DNA from: Poindextera sp965277425
Lineage (GTDB): Bacteria > Pseudomonadota > Alphaproteobacteria > Caulobacterales > Caulobacteraceae
Reading direction: 5' to 3'
Assembly (NCBI GenBank): GCA_965277425.1
Contig: CBDICR010000005.1
Location: 186,001 to 250,000 of the forward strand
Length of the DNA: 64,000 bases
Shown piece by piece: positions 25,104-34,562 of the stretch. A program made the translations under genes and the position numbers. The first letter of the stretch is position 1. Each line of letters begins with the position of its first letter. Below the pieces are notes generated by a model. It saw only the letters and a list, made by a program, of their open reading frames with translations. It was not told the DNA's origin and made no database searches.

Positions 25104-28100
25104 TTGCCCAGCCAAAACCCGACCCGCCGCCATGGTTCGATCCGCGCCAAGCTGACCGTTCTGGTCCTGGCGTCGGTCGGCATCGCCGTGGCGCTGGTCT
25201 CGGGGGTCTCGGCCTGGCGAGATGGCCAGCACGAGGCCGCCCTGCAGATCGACCGGCTGTCGGCCGAGGCCGCGGTCCTGAGTTCCCTGACCAGCGAGGC
25301 GACGTTCCAGGGTGACCGGTCGCGGGCTTTTGAATCGATCCGCTCGATCAGCCTCATGCCTGACGTCGCCTATGCGCGCGTCGAGAGCGCCAACGGCGCG
25401 CGCCTGGCCGAGACCGGTTCGGGCGCGCGCCTGACCAGCGACCTCACGCTCGCCCGAGGCGCGGCGCCGTCCGTCTGGTCGATCCTGCATTCGCGCACGG
25501 TCGAGGTGAGCGCACCGGTCCTCTACGCCAGACGACCGGTCGGCCGGGTTGTGCTGATCGGTCGCCTGGGCGGCTATACGCGGTTCGTCTCCAGCCTTTG
25601 GACCAGTCTGGCCGCGGCCCTCATCGCCTCGCTTGCGGGCCTGATCGTCGCCTGGCGGCTCGGCCGTCGCGTCTCCGGCCCGATCGTGGCGCTGACCAAC
25701 GCCATGGCGCAGATCGAGGCCAGCCACGACTATGCAAGCGTCGTTGAGGTCAGGGCCGACGGCGAGGTCGGCCTGCTGGTCGATGGTTTCAACCGCATGC
25801 TGGGCGAAATCCGCGGTCGGGACGCGGGGCTTGAACGCACCGTCGCCATCCGCACGGGCGAACTGCGCGTTGCCAAGGATCAGGCTGAAGGCGCCAATCG
25901 CGCCAAATCCGACTTTCTGGCCACCATGAGCCACGAAATCCGCACCCCGATGAACGGGGTGATGGTGATGGCCGAACTGCTGGCCGCCGGCGATCTCAGC
26001 CCCCGCCAACGCCGCTTCGCCGAAGTGATCGCCAAGTCTGGCGCCAGCCTGATCGCGATCATCAACGACATCCTCGACTTCTCGAAGATCGAGGCCGGCA
26101 AGATGACGCTTGAGGCGGTCCCGACCGATGTGGCCGAGATCGTCGAGGACGTGGTCAGCCTGTTCTGGGAGCGGGCGCGCGAGAAGGGTCTCGACCTGGC
26201 GGCCTATGTCGATCCGGGCGTCCCCGCCCTGGTCGAGGCCGATCCCGTGCGGCTGCGGCAAGTCGTTGGCAATCTGGTCAATAACGCGCTGAAGTTCACC
26301 GAAACCGGCGGGGTGCTGCTGGTGGTCGAGCCGGCGCCCGAGGGCGGTTTGCGCGTCGAGGTGCGCGACACCGGAATCGGCATCGCCAAGGACAAGATCG
26401 CGTCCCTGTTCAGCGCCTTCAGCCAGGCCGACGCCTCGACAACGCGACGCTTTGGCGGCACCGGTCTTGGGCTGGCGATCTGCCGCAAGCTGGTCGAGGC
26501 CATGGGCGGCAAGCTTCTGGTCGCCAGCAACCCCGGTCGTGGGTCCACTTTCGGGTTCGAGTTCAGGCCCGCGAGCCTGTCCCCGCCGCCCGCCTGGCCG
26601 ACCTTCGACGGCGCCCAGGTCAGTGTCGCCCTGGCCGGCGTCGCGACACGCTCGGCGGTGCGTCGCTACCTGGCCAGCGCATGCGCGGAGATCTGCGCCG
26701 ACGGCGACGGCGACGGCAAGGTCGCGCCAACGACCGTCATCGGCGATCCCGTATCGCTGGCGTCGCTGGCGCCGGGACCTGTGCACACGGTCTGCATCGG
26801 CGAATACGGCGACTCCGCGCCAGCCGAGCTTCATCGCGCCGGCCTGGCGCAGGTGGTGCTGATTCAGCCGTTTCGCCGACGCGACCTTGCCGCGGTCCTG
26901 ACGCAGCTCGCCCTCGGCGGCGGCCTGTCCAACGCCCTGGTCGAGGAGGCCCGCGCCGAGGACGACGCCCTGCCCAGTTTCGCCGGGCGCCGCGTGCTGG
27001 TCGCCGACGACAGCGCGGTCAATCGCGAAGTGGCGATGGAGGCTCTCGCGCGGCTGGGCGTCAGCGCCGCCGTGGCCGCGAACGGCCGCATCGCGGCGGA
27101 GACCGCGTTTACCGAAGCCTTCGACCTCATCCTCATGGACGGCGGCATGCCGGTGATGGATGGCTATCAGGCGACCCGCGCCATCCGCGCCGCCGAGGCC
27201 GAGTTCCACCGCCCGCGCACCCCCATCATCGCGCTCACCGCCGACGTGCTTGGCGCCGACGCCTGGCGCGACGCCGGCATGGACGGCGTGCTGCACAAGC
27301 CGTTCACCCTTGCGACGCTCGCTCGCACCCTGGGTGAACTCATGCCGACCTCGCCGGGGCGGCCCGACGCAACCGCGCTCGAGCCCCCCGCCGACGCTGA
27401 CGCCGCCACGCCGGACCTGATCGATCAGGCGGTCGCCGCCGAGCTGGCCAGGATGGCCGGCAGCGGCCAGGCCGATTTCGTGGCGCGCGTCACGCGGCTC
27501 TATCGCGAGCACGCCCCGGTCGCGGTGCGCACCATGGTCGAAGCCGCCGCCGCCGGCGACCGGGCGGAGGTCGCCCGCGCGGCGCATGCCTTGAAGTCGA
27601 TGAGCGGCAATATCGGCGCGCGCGCCGTCGGCGACATGGCCGGCCGCATTGAAGCCGCCGCCCGCGAGCGCAACGTCGCGGCCGGCGAAATCGAAAGCCT
27701 GCACCGGCGGCTGCTCGCCACCCTGGACCTGCTGAACCATCCGGATGGCGCCGCGGCCGGCTCCATGGCCGAGGCGGCGCCCGCGACAGATCAGGCCCGG
27801 CTGTTGCAGGATCTGAAGCTGGCCAGGGAGCGGGGCGAATTCTCCATGGCCTATCAAAAACAGGTCGACCGCGACGGTGAGGCGATCCTGGGCGTCGAGG
27901 CCCTGCTCAGATGGACTCATCCGACGCGCGGCGCCATCAGTCCGGCCCTGTTCATCCCCCTGGCCGAACAGAACGGCCTCATTCGTGACATCACCGGCTG
28001 GGTGCTCGATCAGGCCATGTCCGAGACCAAGGACCTCGACGGCCTGTCCGTCGCCGTCAACGCCTCGGCGGTCGAATTCGGCGACCCGGCGTTCGCCGAC

Positions 28101-28580
28101 GAGCTGGCGGTGATCGTCGCCCGCCACGCCTTCGACCCGCGGCGGCTGGAGGTCGAGATCACCGAGACCGCCATCCTGTCCGAAGGCGACGAGGTGCGCC
28201 GCAGCATGGACCGGCTGCACGCGATGGGCGTCAAGATCGCATTGGACGACTTCGGCGTCGGCTATTCCAGCCTCAGCCACCTGCAGCTCTATCCTTTCGA
28301 CAAGCTCAAGATCGACCGGATGTTCATCAATCGCTGCAGCGATGACGTGCAGTCGGCGACCCTGGTCCATGCGCTGGTCAGCATCGGCCGCGCGCTCGGC
28401 ATGAAGGTGGTGGCCGAAGGGGTCGAGGACGAGATGCAACGCAAATTCCTGCGCGCGGCCGGCGCCCACGCCATGCAGGGGTTCCTGTTTGGCCGGCCGA
28501 TCCCCATCGCGGAGCTGAAACGCGAACTGGCCGCGCCCATCGCTCCCGAAAGCCAAATCGCCGCAACGGCGGGCCGTTAA
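25104..28580 (+). CDS. Hybrid sensor histidine kinase-receiver-HPt-EAL fusion
   Basis: This 1158-residue protein spans the membrane twice (about 16-36 and 165-186) around a short periplasmic sensor. HAMP covers about 188-240. HisKA carries His277 in SHEIRTPMN, and HATPase motifs include N394, DTGIGI (422-427) and GGTGLGL (451-457). Region 503-600 looks like a receiver that has lost its aspartate. A true receiver (630-745) has Asp679 and Lys732. An HPt domain carries His828 in AHALKSMSG. A full EAL domain (895-1140) retains E932, DDFG (1048-1051), K1069, E1105 and Q1125, so c-di-GMP hydrolysis is likely. The TTG start lacks a clear ribosome site. Confidence 0.9.
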   Translation: MPSQNPTRRHGSIRAKLTVLVLASVGIAVALVSGVSAWRDGQHEAALQIDRLSAEAAVLSSLTSEATFQGDRSRAFESIRSISLMPDVAYARVESANGARLAETGSGARLTSDLTLARGAAPSVWSILHSRTVEVSAPVLYARRPVGRVVLIGRLGGYTRFVSSLWTSLAAALIASLAGLIVAWRLGRRVSGPIVALTNAMAQIEASHDYASVVEVRADGEVGLLVDGFNRMLGEIRGRDAGLERTVAIRTGELRVAKDQAEGANRAKSDFLATMSHEIRTPMNGVMVMAELLAAGDLSPRQRRFAEVIAKSGASLIAIINDILDFSKIEAGKMTLEAVPTDVAEIVEDVVSLFWERAREKGLDLAAYVDPGVPALVEADPVRLRQVVGNLVNNALKFTETGGVLLVVEPAPEGGLRVEVRDTGIGIAKDKIASLFSAFSQADASTTRRFGGTGLGLAICRKLVEAMGGKLLVASNPGRGSTFGFEFRPASLSPPPAWPTFDGAQVSVALAGVATRSAVRRYLASACAEICADGDGDGKVAPTTVIGDPVSLASLAPGPVHTVCIGEYGDSAPAELHRAGLAQVVLIQPFRRRDLAAVLTQLALGGGLSNALVEEARAEDDALPSFAGRRVLVADDSAVNREVAMEALARLGVSAAVAANGRIAAETAFTEAFDLILMDGGMPVMDGYQATRAIRAAEAEFHRPRTPIIALTADVLGADAWRDAGMDGVLHKPFTLATLARTLGELMPTSPGRPDATALEPPADADAATPDLIDQAVAAELARMAGSGQADFVARVTRLYREHAPVAVRTMVEAAAAGDRAEVARAAHALKSMSGNIGARAVGDMAGRIEAAARERNVAAGEIESLHRRLLATLDLLNHPDGAAAGSMAEAAPATDQARLLQDLKLARERGEFSMAYQKQVDRDGEAILGVEALLRWTHPTRGAISPALFIPLAEQNGLIRDITGWVLDQAMSETKDLDGLSVAVNASAVEFGDPAFADELAVIVARHAFDPRRLEVEITETAILSEGDEVRRSMDRLHAMGVKIALDDFGVGYSSLSHLQLYPFDKLKIDRMFINRCSDDVQSATLVHALVSIGRALGMKVVAEGVEDEMQRKFLRAAGAHAMQGFLFGRPIPIAELKRELAAPIAPESQIAATAGR

Positions 28581-28638
28581 CCAGTTCGGAACCGGGCGCC
28601 GCGAATGTCAGGCGTCAAGACTTGAAGGGGCGACGATT

Positions 28639-30075
28639 TTGCGGGCGGAAAGCGGCCTCGATCCCTCCGACTGGCGCGCGTTCCGCGACCAGGGCCACCG
28701 CATGCTCGATGACATGGTCGATCATCTTGAGCGTCTGCGCGATCAACCGGTCTGGCGGCCCATCCCTCAAGCCGTGCGTCGTCGGTTCCGCGGGCCCCCG
28801 CCGACGGCGCCCAGCCCGCTCGCCGACGCCCATGCCAGCTTCATGCGCGACATCCTTCCCTATGCGGGCGGCAACCTGCATCCGGGTTTCATGGGCTGGG
28901 TGCAGGGCGCGGGCACGCCGGTCGGCATGCTGGCCGAGATGCTGGCCGGCGGCCTGAACGCCAACCTGGGCGGCCGCGACCACATGCCGATCGAGGTCGA
29001 GCGCGAGGTGATCGGCTGGATGCGGCAGCTGATGGGTTTTCCGGAGGGCGCGAGCGGGCTTTTGGTCGCCGGCGCCTCGGCGGCCAACTTCATCGGCGTG
29101 CTGGTCGCCCGCCAGCGCGCCCTGGGCCCCGACGCGCGCCGCCAGGGCGCGGACGGCGCGCGGCTGACCGCCTACGCCTCCACCGCCGCGCACGGCTGCA
29201 TCTCCCGCGCCATGGAGATGGCGGGGCTGGGCTCCGAGGCGTTACGCAAGATCGCCGTGACCGCCCACCATCGGATCGATATCGACCGGCTGCGCCAGGC
29301 GATCGCCGAGGACCGCCGCGCCGGCGCCAGGCCTTTCCTGCTGGTCGGCAATGCGGGCGCGGTGGATACGGGCGCGATCGACGATCTCGCCCCCCTCGCC
29401 GATCTCGCCGCGGCCGAGGGGCTGCATTTCCACATCGACGGCGCCTTCGGGGCGCTCGGCGTGCTGGCGCCCGAGATTAGGCCGCTGTTGAAGGGGCTCG
29501 AGCGGGCCGATTCCTTGGCCTTCGACTTCCACAAATGGGGCCACGTCCCCTACGACGCCGGCTGCATCCTGGTGCGCGACGAGACCCTGCACCGCGAGAC
29601 CTTCGCCGCCGACGCGGCCTATCTGCAGCGCGAACGGCGCGGGCTGGCCAGCGGCGATTGGTGGCCCTGCGACTACGGGCCCGACCTCTCGCGCGGCTTT
29701 CGGGCCCTGAAGACCTGGTTCACGCTCAAGGTGCATGGCACGGACGCTTTGGCCGCGGCGATCTCGCGAAGCTGCGCCCTGGCTCGCGACCTGCAGGCCC
29801 GTGTAGCGGCCGCGCCGGCGCTGGAGCTGCTCGCGCCGGTCACGCTGAACATCGTCTGCTTTCGCTATGTTTGCGAACAGGCCGACAAGATCAATCGCAT
29901 CATCGTCGCGGACCTGCAGGAGGCCGGCGAGGTCGCGCCGTCCCTGACCGTGATCGACGGCAAGGTCGCCATCCGCGCGGCCCTGTTCAACCACCGCACA
30001 GACGAGCGCGATCTCGAGGCCCTGGTGCGCGGCGCCGTAGCCTTCGGCGATGCCGCGCAGCGAGGCGCGGCGTGA
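28639..30075 (+). CDS. PLP-dependent decarboxylase, group II (aromatic amino acid decarboxylase-like)
   Basis: A 478-residue group II decarboxylase. The PLP Lys is 299 in DFHKWGH, Asp267 in HIDGAF contacts the pyridine nitrogen, and His185 in AAHGCISRA stacks on the ring. The region PGFMGWV near 82-88 matches the substrate-loop start of DOPA/tryptophan decarboxylases. TTG is the start, with AAGGGG eight bases upstream. It overlaps the next gene by four bases (GTGA), so the two are translationally coupled. It follows the EAL hybrid gene by 58 bases. Product is probably an amine or an aldehyde from an amino acid; the substrate is not readable. Confidence 0.85.
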   Translation: MRAESGLDPSDWRAFRDQGHRMLDDMVDHLERLRDQPVWRPIPQAVRRRFRGPPPTAPSPLADAHASFMRDILPYAGGNLHPGFMGWVQGAGTPVGMLAEMLAGGLNANLGGRDHMPIEVEREVIGWMRQLMGFPEGASGLLVAGASAANFIGVLVARQRALGPDARRQGADGARLTAYASTAAHGCISRAMEMAGLGSEALRKIAVTAHHRIDIDRLRQAIAEDRRAGARPFLLVGNAGAVDTGAIDDLAPLADLAAAEGLHFHIDGAFGALGVLAPEIRPLLKGLERADSLAFDFHKWGHVPYDAGCILVRDETLHRETFAADAAYLQRERRGLASGDWWPCDYGPDLSRGFRALKTWFTLKVHGTDALAAAISRSCALARDLQARVAAAPALELLAPVTLNIVCFRYVCEQADKINRIIVADLQEAGEVAPSLTVIDGKVAIRAALFNHRTDERDLEALVRGAVAFGDAAQRGAA

Positions 30076-31247
30076 ACCCCGACGCCGAGGTCATCGGCCT
30101 GGCCAAGCTTGGACGGATGGTCTTCGAAGGCGTCGATGTGGTTCCAGTCTGGGACCGGTTGATGGCCCGCACCCGCACGGCGCCGGATGACGCCGGCGCG
30201 ATCATGGATCTGGCGACCCTGCTGCTGCTCTCCGGACAGGGCGAGGCCGGACTTCGCCTCCAGGCCGAGGCGCTGGCGGTGCGAAAGCTGTTCCGCCGAT
30301 CGGCCGCCGGCGCCTCGGCCCTCAAGCTCCTGGCCATCGTCACGGTGGGCGATCTGATGGCCAATACGCCGCTCGACTTTCTGCTCGAGGGCGCCGATGT
30401 CGAGCTCATCAGCCTCTATGTCGTCCCTGGCGAGCCCATCCCCGAGCCGCCGGAGCACGACGTCGCCTTCCTGGCCATCGGCGAGTCGGAAGCCAATCGC
30501 GCCGCCCTGGACGCCATCGAGCCGCTGCTGGCGCACTGGCCAAGGCCCGTGCTGAACGGCAAGGCGGCGCGGATTCGCGCCCTGACACGCGACGGGGTCG
30601 CCGCGGCCATGGCCGGCGCCGCCGAGGTGATGGCGCCCGCCGCCGCCCGCCTGAGTCGCCACCAACTCGCCGCCGTCGCCGCCGGCGCCTGCGCGCCCTG
30701 CGCCTTTCCGCTGCTGGTTCGCCCCATCGCCTCCCACGCCGGCGCGGGGCTGGCCAAGCTGGACGCGGCGGCGTCGATCCCGGCCTATCTCGCCGAACAG
30801 GTCGAAGACCGCTTCTACGTCACGCCCTTCATCGACTATTCGGGCGTCGACGGCCTTTTTCGCAAACAACGCATTGTGCTGATCGCGGGCCGTCCGTTCG
30901 TCTGCCACATGGCGATCTCCGAGCGCTGGATGGTGCACTACATGAACGCCGGCATGGCCGAGAGCGCCGAAAAGCGCGCCGAGGAGGCGCGGTTCATGGC
31001 CGGGTTCGACACCGGCTTCGCCCGCCGGCACGCGGCGGCCTTCGCTCAGTTACACGCGCGGCTGGGCCTCGACTATCTCGGCATCGACTGCGCCGAGACC
31101 GCGGACGGCCGGCTTCTGCTGTTCGAGGCGGACGTGGCGATGATCGTCCACGCCATGGATCCGCCCGATCCGTTCGCCTACAAGAAGGCGCCCATGCACA
31201 GGCTGTTCGCGGCCTTCGAGGCGATGCTCCGAGCCGCCGCGGCTTAA
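30072..31247 (+). CDS. ATP-grasp-like protein with N-terminal helical repeat region
   Basis: The GTG start overlaps the decarboxylase stop. The 391-residue product has a helical, TPR-like N-terminus (about 1-90), then a domain with Rossmann-like strands (about 90-160, ending in PRPVLNGKAARI). The C-terminal half looks like a degenerate ATP-grasp: FPLLVRPIASHAG (about 215) resembles the nucleotide Lys/Arg strand, YVTPFIDYSG follows, and YLGIDCAE and LLFEADVAM resemble the metal-binding strands. Gly/His-rich loops are weak, so activity is uncertain. ATP-grasp enzymes join carboxylates to amines, which would fit a partner decarboxylase. I do not know a characterised homologue. Confidence 0.6.
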   Translation: MNPDAEVIGLAKLGRMVFEGVDVVPVWDRLMARTRTAPDDAGAIMDLATLLLLSGQGEAGLRLQAEALAVRKLFRRSAAGASALKLLAIVTVGDLMANTPLDFLLEGADVELISLYVVPGEPIPEPPEHDVAFLAIGESEANRAALDAIEPLLAHWPRPVLNGKAARIRALTRDGVAAAMAGAAEVMAPAAARLSRHQLAAVAAGACAPCAFPLLVRPIASHAGAGLAKLDAAASIPAYLAEQVEDRFYVTPFIDYSGVDGLFRKQRIVLIAGRPFVCHMAISERWMVHYMNAGMAESAEKRAEEARFMAGFDTGFARRHAAAFAQLHARLGLDYLGIDCAETADGRLLLFEADVAMIVHAMDPPDPFAYKKAPMHRLFAAFEAMLRAAAA

Positions 31248-32770
31248 GCGGAGACGGCGACGGCGACCCGATCGAGGACGCCCAACGCCCTGGCGATCAC
31301 CGCGCCGGGATCGCCGCCGGACAGGGCTTCGCTGATCAGGCGCGCGCTGTTGCATAGGCGCAGCGCGCTGACTGGCGCGCCGCCGCGAACGCCGCAGCGG
31401 ACCGGTTGGCCGAAGCGCGCGCCAGCGCTGGCCAGCGACCGATAAACGGCCTCGGTCCGCGCCAGGCCGAGATAGCCGCCTGCCGGGTCTCGCAGCAGGA
31501 AGGGAAAGATGCTGGCCGTCTGGTCCCAGGTCTTGGCGGCGCCGATGGCGGTGCGATCGAGCCGGCGGGTCGCCAGCGGCTCCAAGGCCGGATGGTCGGC
31601 CAGGCGGCCCTGGATGGCGTCGGCGAAGGCGGCCGTAAACGCCGCCACATCGGCCCGCGGCAAGGCCCGGAAGGCGCTCAGTTCGGCCAGCGCGGCCTCC
31701 CAGCGCAGCAGCAGGCCAAAATTGGCGGCCTCCGTCATGCCGGCGCCCGCAACCCAGTCCGCGGGCCATTCGGCGCGGGCGGAATAGGCGCGCAGGCCCG
31801 GCGGCAATAGCCGGCTCTTCAGCCGCTCGCCAACCGCCGCGGGCGCGAACAGCGCGCCGGAAAAGGTCGGGCCGGTGAGAAATTTCGAACCGGTCACCGC
31901 GACCATGAAGCCCCGGTCGAGATAGGCTCGCAAAGTCTCGGGCGTCAGGCGGAACTGGCAGGCGTCGACCAGCACGTCCAGCGTCTTCGGAAACCGCCGG
32001 ACCAGCGCCATGACCACATCGAGACCGGGCGCGATCAGCCCGGTCTTGGAGACGTCGGCTACGGTCAACAAAGCACGTTGGCCCGACATCGCGGCATCCA
32101 GGACGATGGCGTCCAGTTCCTCTTCGATGTCGGCGGCGCCTCGTAGCGCGCCGTATTCGTCGCGGCTGGGAACGGCGACGAATTCAGCGTGAGCGCCGAC
32201 GCCAGCCCCGGCGGCGACCGTCTCGCCGAGCGCGGTGTGGCTGCTGAAATGTCGGCCGGCGAGCGCCTGCGGCACGCCGCTGCCGGTCTCCTCCGCCTCG
32301 ACATCGATACAGACGAGCGGCCGTTCCGGCGTCCCGCCAACCAGGGCCGAGGCCAGAAGATGCAGGTCGGTGCCCGAGGCGGCGAACACGATGTCGAGCC
32401 CGGGCATGTCGCCGAGGCCGCACAGATCGGCCAGTTCGCCGCGCATGCGGTCAAGCTCGCGCGCATAGGTCGAGGCGCGCGTTTGCCGCCCGTCCATCGC
32501 GGCAAGCCGTCGGCGCAGGGCCTCGGCGGCGGCGAACCCTCGGGGCGAGATGCTCGACGCCGTCGAGGAACCGAAGTCGGCAAGGCCGGCCTCCGGCCTC
32601 GCCGGGCAGCCGTACCGGTTGCGGGCCGTTTCAGGATCGAGCGCGATGCGCGCATCGCCGCCGTCGGTCAGCAGGGCTTCGGTCGCGGGAAGGCCGTGGG
32701 TCGGCCGATCGGTCGCTGGCGCGGACCCGGCCTGGATGGCGCTGGCCGAATAGTCGAACGCCTCGGTCAT
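31244..32770 (-). CDS. PLP-dependent enzyme, aminotransferase class V-like fold
   Basis: The 508-residue protein has the fold-type I hallmarks: phosphate-binding ASGTDLH (131-137), Asp269 in VDACQFRL and the PLP Lys296 in TGSKFLTGP. It is longer than class V transaminases and has an extra N-terminal 60 residues starting with a clean ATG. The family is not one I can name precisely. It converges on the ATP-grasp-like gene; both stops lie inside one palindromic TTAA. Pairing with that gene and the decarboxylase suggests a shared pathway, though it is transcribed from the opposite side. It may act on an amino-acid-derived substrate as desulfurase, lyase or transaminase. Confidence 0.65.
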   Translation of the reverse strand: MTEAFDYSASAIQAGSAPATDRPTHGLPATEALLTDGGDARIALDPETARNRYGCPARPEAGLADFGSSTASSISPRGFAAAEALRRRLAAMDGRQTRASTYARELDRMRGELADLCGLGDMPGLDIVFAASGTDLHLLASALVGGTPERPLVCIDVEAEETGSGVPQALAGRHFSSHTALGETVAAGAGVGAHAEFVAVPSRDEYGALRGAADIEEELDAIVLDAAMSGQRALLTVADVSKTGLIAPGLDVVMALVRRFPKTLDVLVDACQFRLTPETLRAYLDRGFMVAVTGSKFLTGPTFSGALFAPAAVGERLKSRLLPPGLRAYSARAEWPADWVAGAGMTEAANFGLLLRWEAALAELSAFRALPRADVAAFTAAFADAIQGRLADHPALEPLATRRLDRTAIGAAKTWDQTASIFPFLLRDPAGGYLGLARTEAVYRSLASAGARFGQPVRCGVRGGAPVSALRLCNSARLISEALSGGDPGAVIARALGVLDRVAVAVSA

Positions 32771-32907
32771 CCGCGAGATGGTCCTGATTCTGATCTTCGC
32801 GGTGACCTTGCGGCCGTTGTGCTTGAGAGACGATTAACCAGGTGTGGCGCGACCCTGAGCTTGGCGTTAGTATGGCGCGTTGGGTGATAGTCGGAGAATT
32901 GACGACG

Positions 32908-33798
32908 ATGTCGGCAAGCGACGCCTCCCTGCCCGACGCCCAGCCCCTGCCCAAGACCGCAGCGCCGCCGAAACGGCCCGCGCGCGAGGTGATCTACCGA
33001 CACCGCGTCGTCGTGCGCCTCACCCACTGGATCAACGTGCTGGCGATCAGCTTCCTGATCATGAGCGGCGCGCAGATCTTCAACGCTCACCCCGCCCTCT
33101 ACTGGGGCCGGTACGGCGCGGACGCAGACCCGTCGATCCTGTCGATGGCAGGCCAGAATGGGCCGAACGGCAGCCTGATCGGCATCACCCAGATCGGCGA
33201 CCTGAAGTTCAACACCACCGGCGTCCTCGGCGTCTCCAAAGGCCAGGACGGTCAGCCGATCGCGCGGGGGTTTCCCCGCTGGCTGACGGTTCCCAGCTAT
33301 CAAGACCTCGCCGCGGGGCGCCATTGGCACTTCTTCTTCGCCTGGCTTTTCGTGATCAACGGCCTGATCTACCTGCTCTTTGGCCTGTTTAGCGGCCATT
33401 TCCGCCGCGATCTCGCCCCGACCGGCGAGCAGATCAAGCCTCGCCACATCCTGCAAAGCCTCTGGGACCATATGCGGCTGAAACACCCGACCGGCGCGGA
33501 GGCCAGGCGCTACAACGTCCTGCAGAAGCTGACCTATCTGATCGTGGTCTTCATCCTGCTGCCGCTGATGGTCGGGACCGGCCTGACCATGGCGCCGGGC
33601 GTCGACGCGGTGGCGCCGGGCCTCTTGACCCTGTTCGGCGGGCGACAGTCGGCCCGCACCATCCACTTCATCAGCGCCAATCTGATCGTGCTCTTCGTGC
33701 TGGTGCACGTGGTCGAGGTCTTCCTGGCCGGGGTGTGGAACGAGATGCGCTCGATGATCACCGGCCGCTACGCCGTGCCGGCGGAGGGCCAGAAATGA
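32908..33798 (+). CDS. Cytochrome b/b6-domain membrane protein (thiosulfate-reductase-b-like)
   Basis: A 296-residue membrane cytochrome of the b561/formate-dehydrogenase-gamma class. After a polar N-terminus, helices lie near 42-60, 140-163, 218-240 and 262-285. Candidate haem-b ligands are His40 in LTHWIN, His139/141 in RHWHFFF and histidines in the final helices (IHFISAN and LVHVVEV). Its ATG has GGAGA about 11 bases upstream. The stop overlaps the start of the molybdopterin enzyme gene (ATGA). It probably passes quinol electrons to, or receives them from, that periplasmic partner, similar to MsrP/MsrQ or sulfite-oxidising systems. Confidence 0.82.
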   Translation: MSASDASLPDAQPLPKTAAPPKRPAREVIYRHRVVVRLTHWINVLAISFLIMSGAQIFNAHPALYWGRYGADADPSILSMAGQNGPNGSLIGITQIGDLKFNTTGVLGVSKGQDGQPIARGFPRWLTVPSYQDLAAGRHWHFFFAWLFVINGLIYLLFGLFSGHFRRDLAPTGEQIKPRHILQSLWDHMRLKHPTGAEARRYNVLQKLTYLIVVFILLPLMVGTGLTMAPGVDAVAPGLLTLFGGRQSARTIHFISANLIVLFVLVHVVEVFLAGVWNEMRSMITGRYAVPAEGQK

Positions 33799-34562
33799 CC
33801 GGGCTCAAAGTCTCTCGGCGCGGCATGGTGGCGAGCGCCTCGGCGGGTCTTGGCGGGCTGCTGCTCTCGGGCTGCGACCGGTTGTCCCAGGACCCGTCCT
33901 TTCTCAAGGTGCTCGATACGGCGGAATGGCTCGACTACAGATCCCAACGCCTGCTGCAGTTCGGCCAACCGCTGGCGCGGGAGTACACCGCCAAGGACCT
34001 TTCGCCGGTGTTCAAGGTGAACGGAACGGCGATGCCGGGCACCGACGCCTATCAGGCCCTGCTGGCGAACAAGTTCGCCGATTGGCGCCTGGCGGTGGGC
34101 GGCCTGGTCGAGCGCCCGCTCAGCGCCTCTCTCGCCCAGCTCATGGCCCAGCCCGCCCGCACCCAGATCACCCGCCACGACTGTGTCGAAGGCTGGAGCT
34201 GCATCGGTCAATGGACCGGCGTTCCCTTGAGCCGCATCCTGAACCTGGCCGGACTCAAGCCAAGCGCCCGCTTCATCGTCTTCAATTGCGCCGACGAGAT
34301 GGGGATGGGGACGCCCTATTATGAAAGCATCGACCTGGTCGACGCCTTCCATCCCCAGACCATTCTCGCCTACGCCATGAACGGGGCGCCGCTCACGGTC
34401 GGGCACGGCGCGCCGCTTCGCCTGCGCGTCGAGCGCCAGCTTGGCTACAAGCACGCCAAGTACATCATGAGCATCGAGGCGGTCGATCGGCTGGACAATA
34501 TCCAAAGCGGCCATGGCGGCTTCTGGGAAGACCAGGGCTATGCCTGGTACGCCGGCATCTAA
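33795..34562 (+). CDS. Molybdopterin-dependent oxidoreductase (sulfite oxidase/MsrP-like), Tat lipoprotein
   Basis: A 255-residue molybdopterin enzyme. The N-terminus has a twin-arginine signal (SRRGMVA, residues 7-13) and a lipobox LLSGC with Cys27, so it is probably exported folded and lipid-anchored. The Mo-ligating Cys is 130 in RHDCVEGWSC, with a GMGTPYY...H segment typical of the sulfite-oxidase fold. It is shorter than MsrP (about 300 residues). Immediately upstream is its membrane cytochrome partner. The stop overlaps the convergent alpha/beta hydrolase by four bases. The substrate (sulfoxide, sulfite or other) cannot be assigned. Confidence 0.83.
   Translation: MTGLKVSRRGMVASASAGLGGLLLSGCDRLSQDPSFLKVLDTAEWLDYRSQRLLQFGQPLAREYTAKDLSPVFKVNGTAMPGTDAYQALLANKFADWRLAVGGLVERPLSASLAQLMAQPARTQITRHDCVEGWSCIGQWTGVPLSRILNLAGLKPSARFIVFNCADEMGMGTPYYESIDLVDAFHPQTILAYAMNGAPLTVGHGAPLRLRVERQLGYKHAKYIMSIEAVDRLDNIQSGHGGFWEDQGYAWYAGI

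Noticed and set aside
25047..28556. A 1169-codon open frame opposite the hybrid kinase-EAL gene
   Set aside because: Its product is low-complexity Arg/Gly/Asp/His-rich sequence with no domain. Long antisense frames are expected in GC-rich genes; the plus-strand gene carries clear domains.
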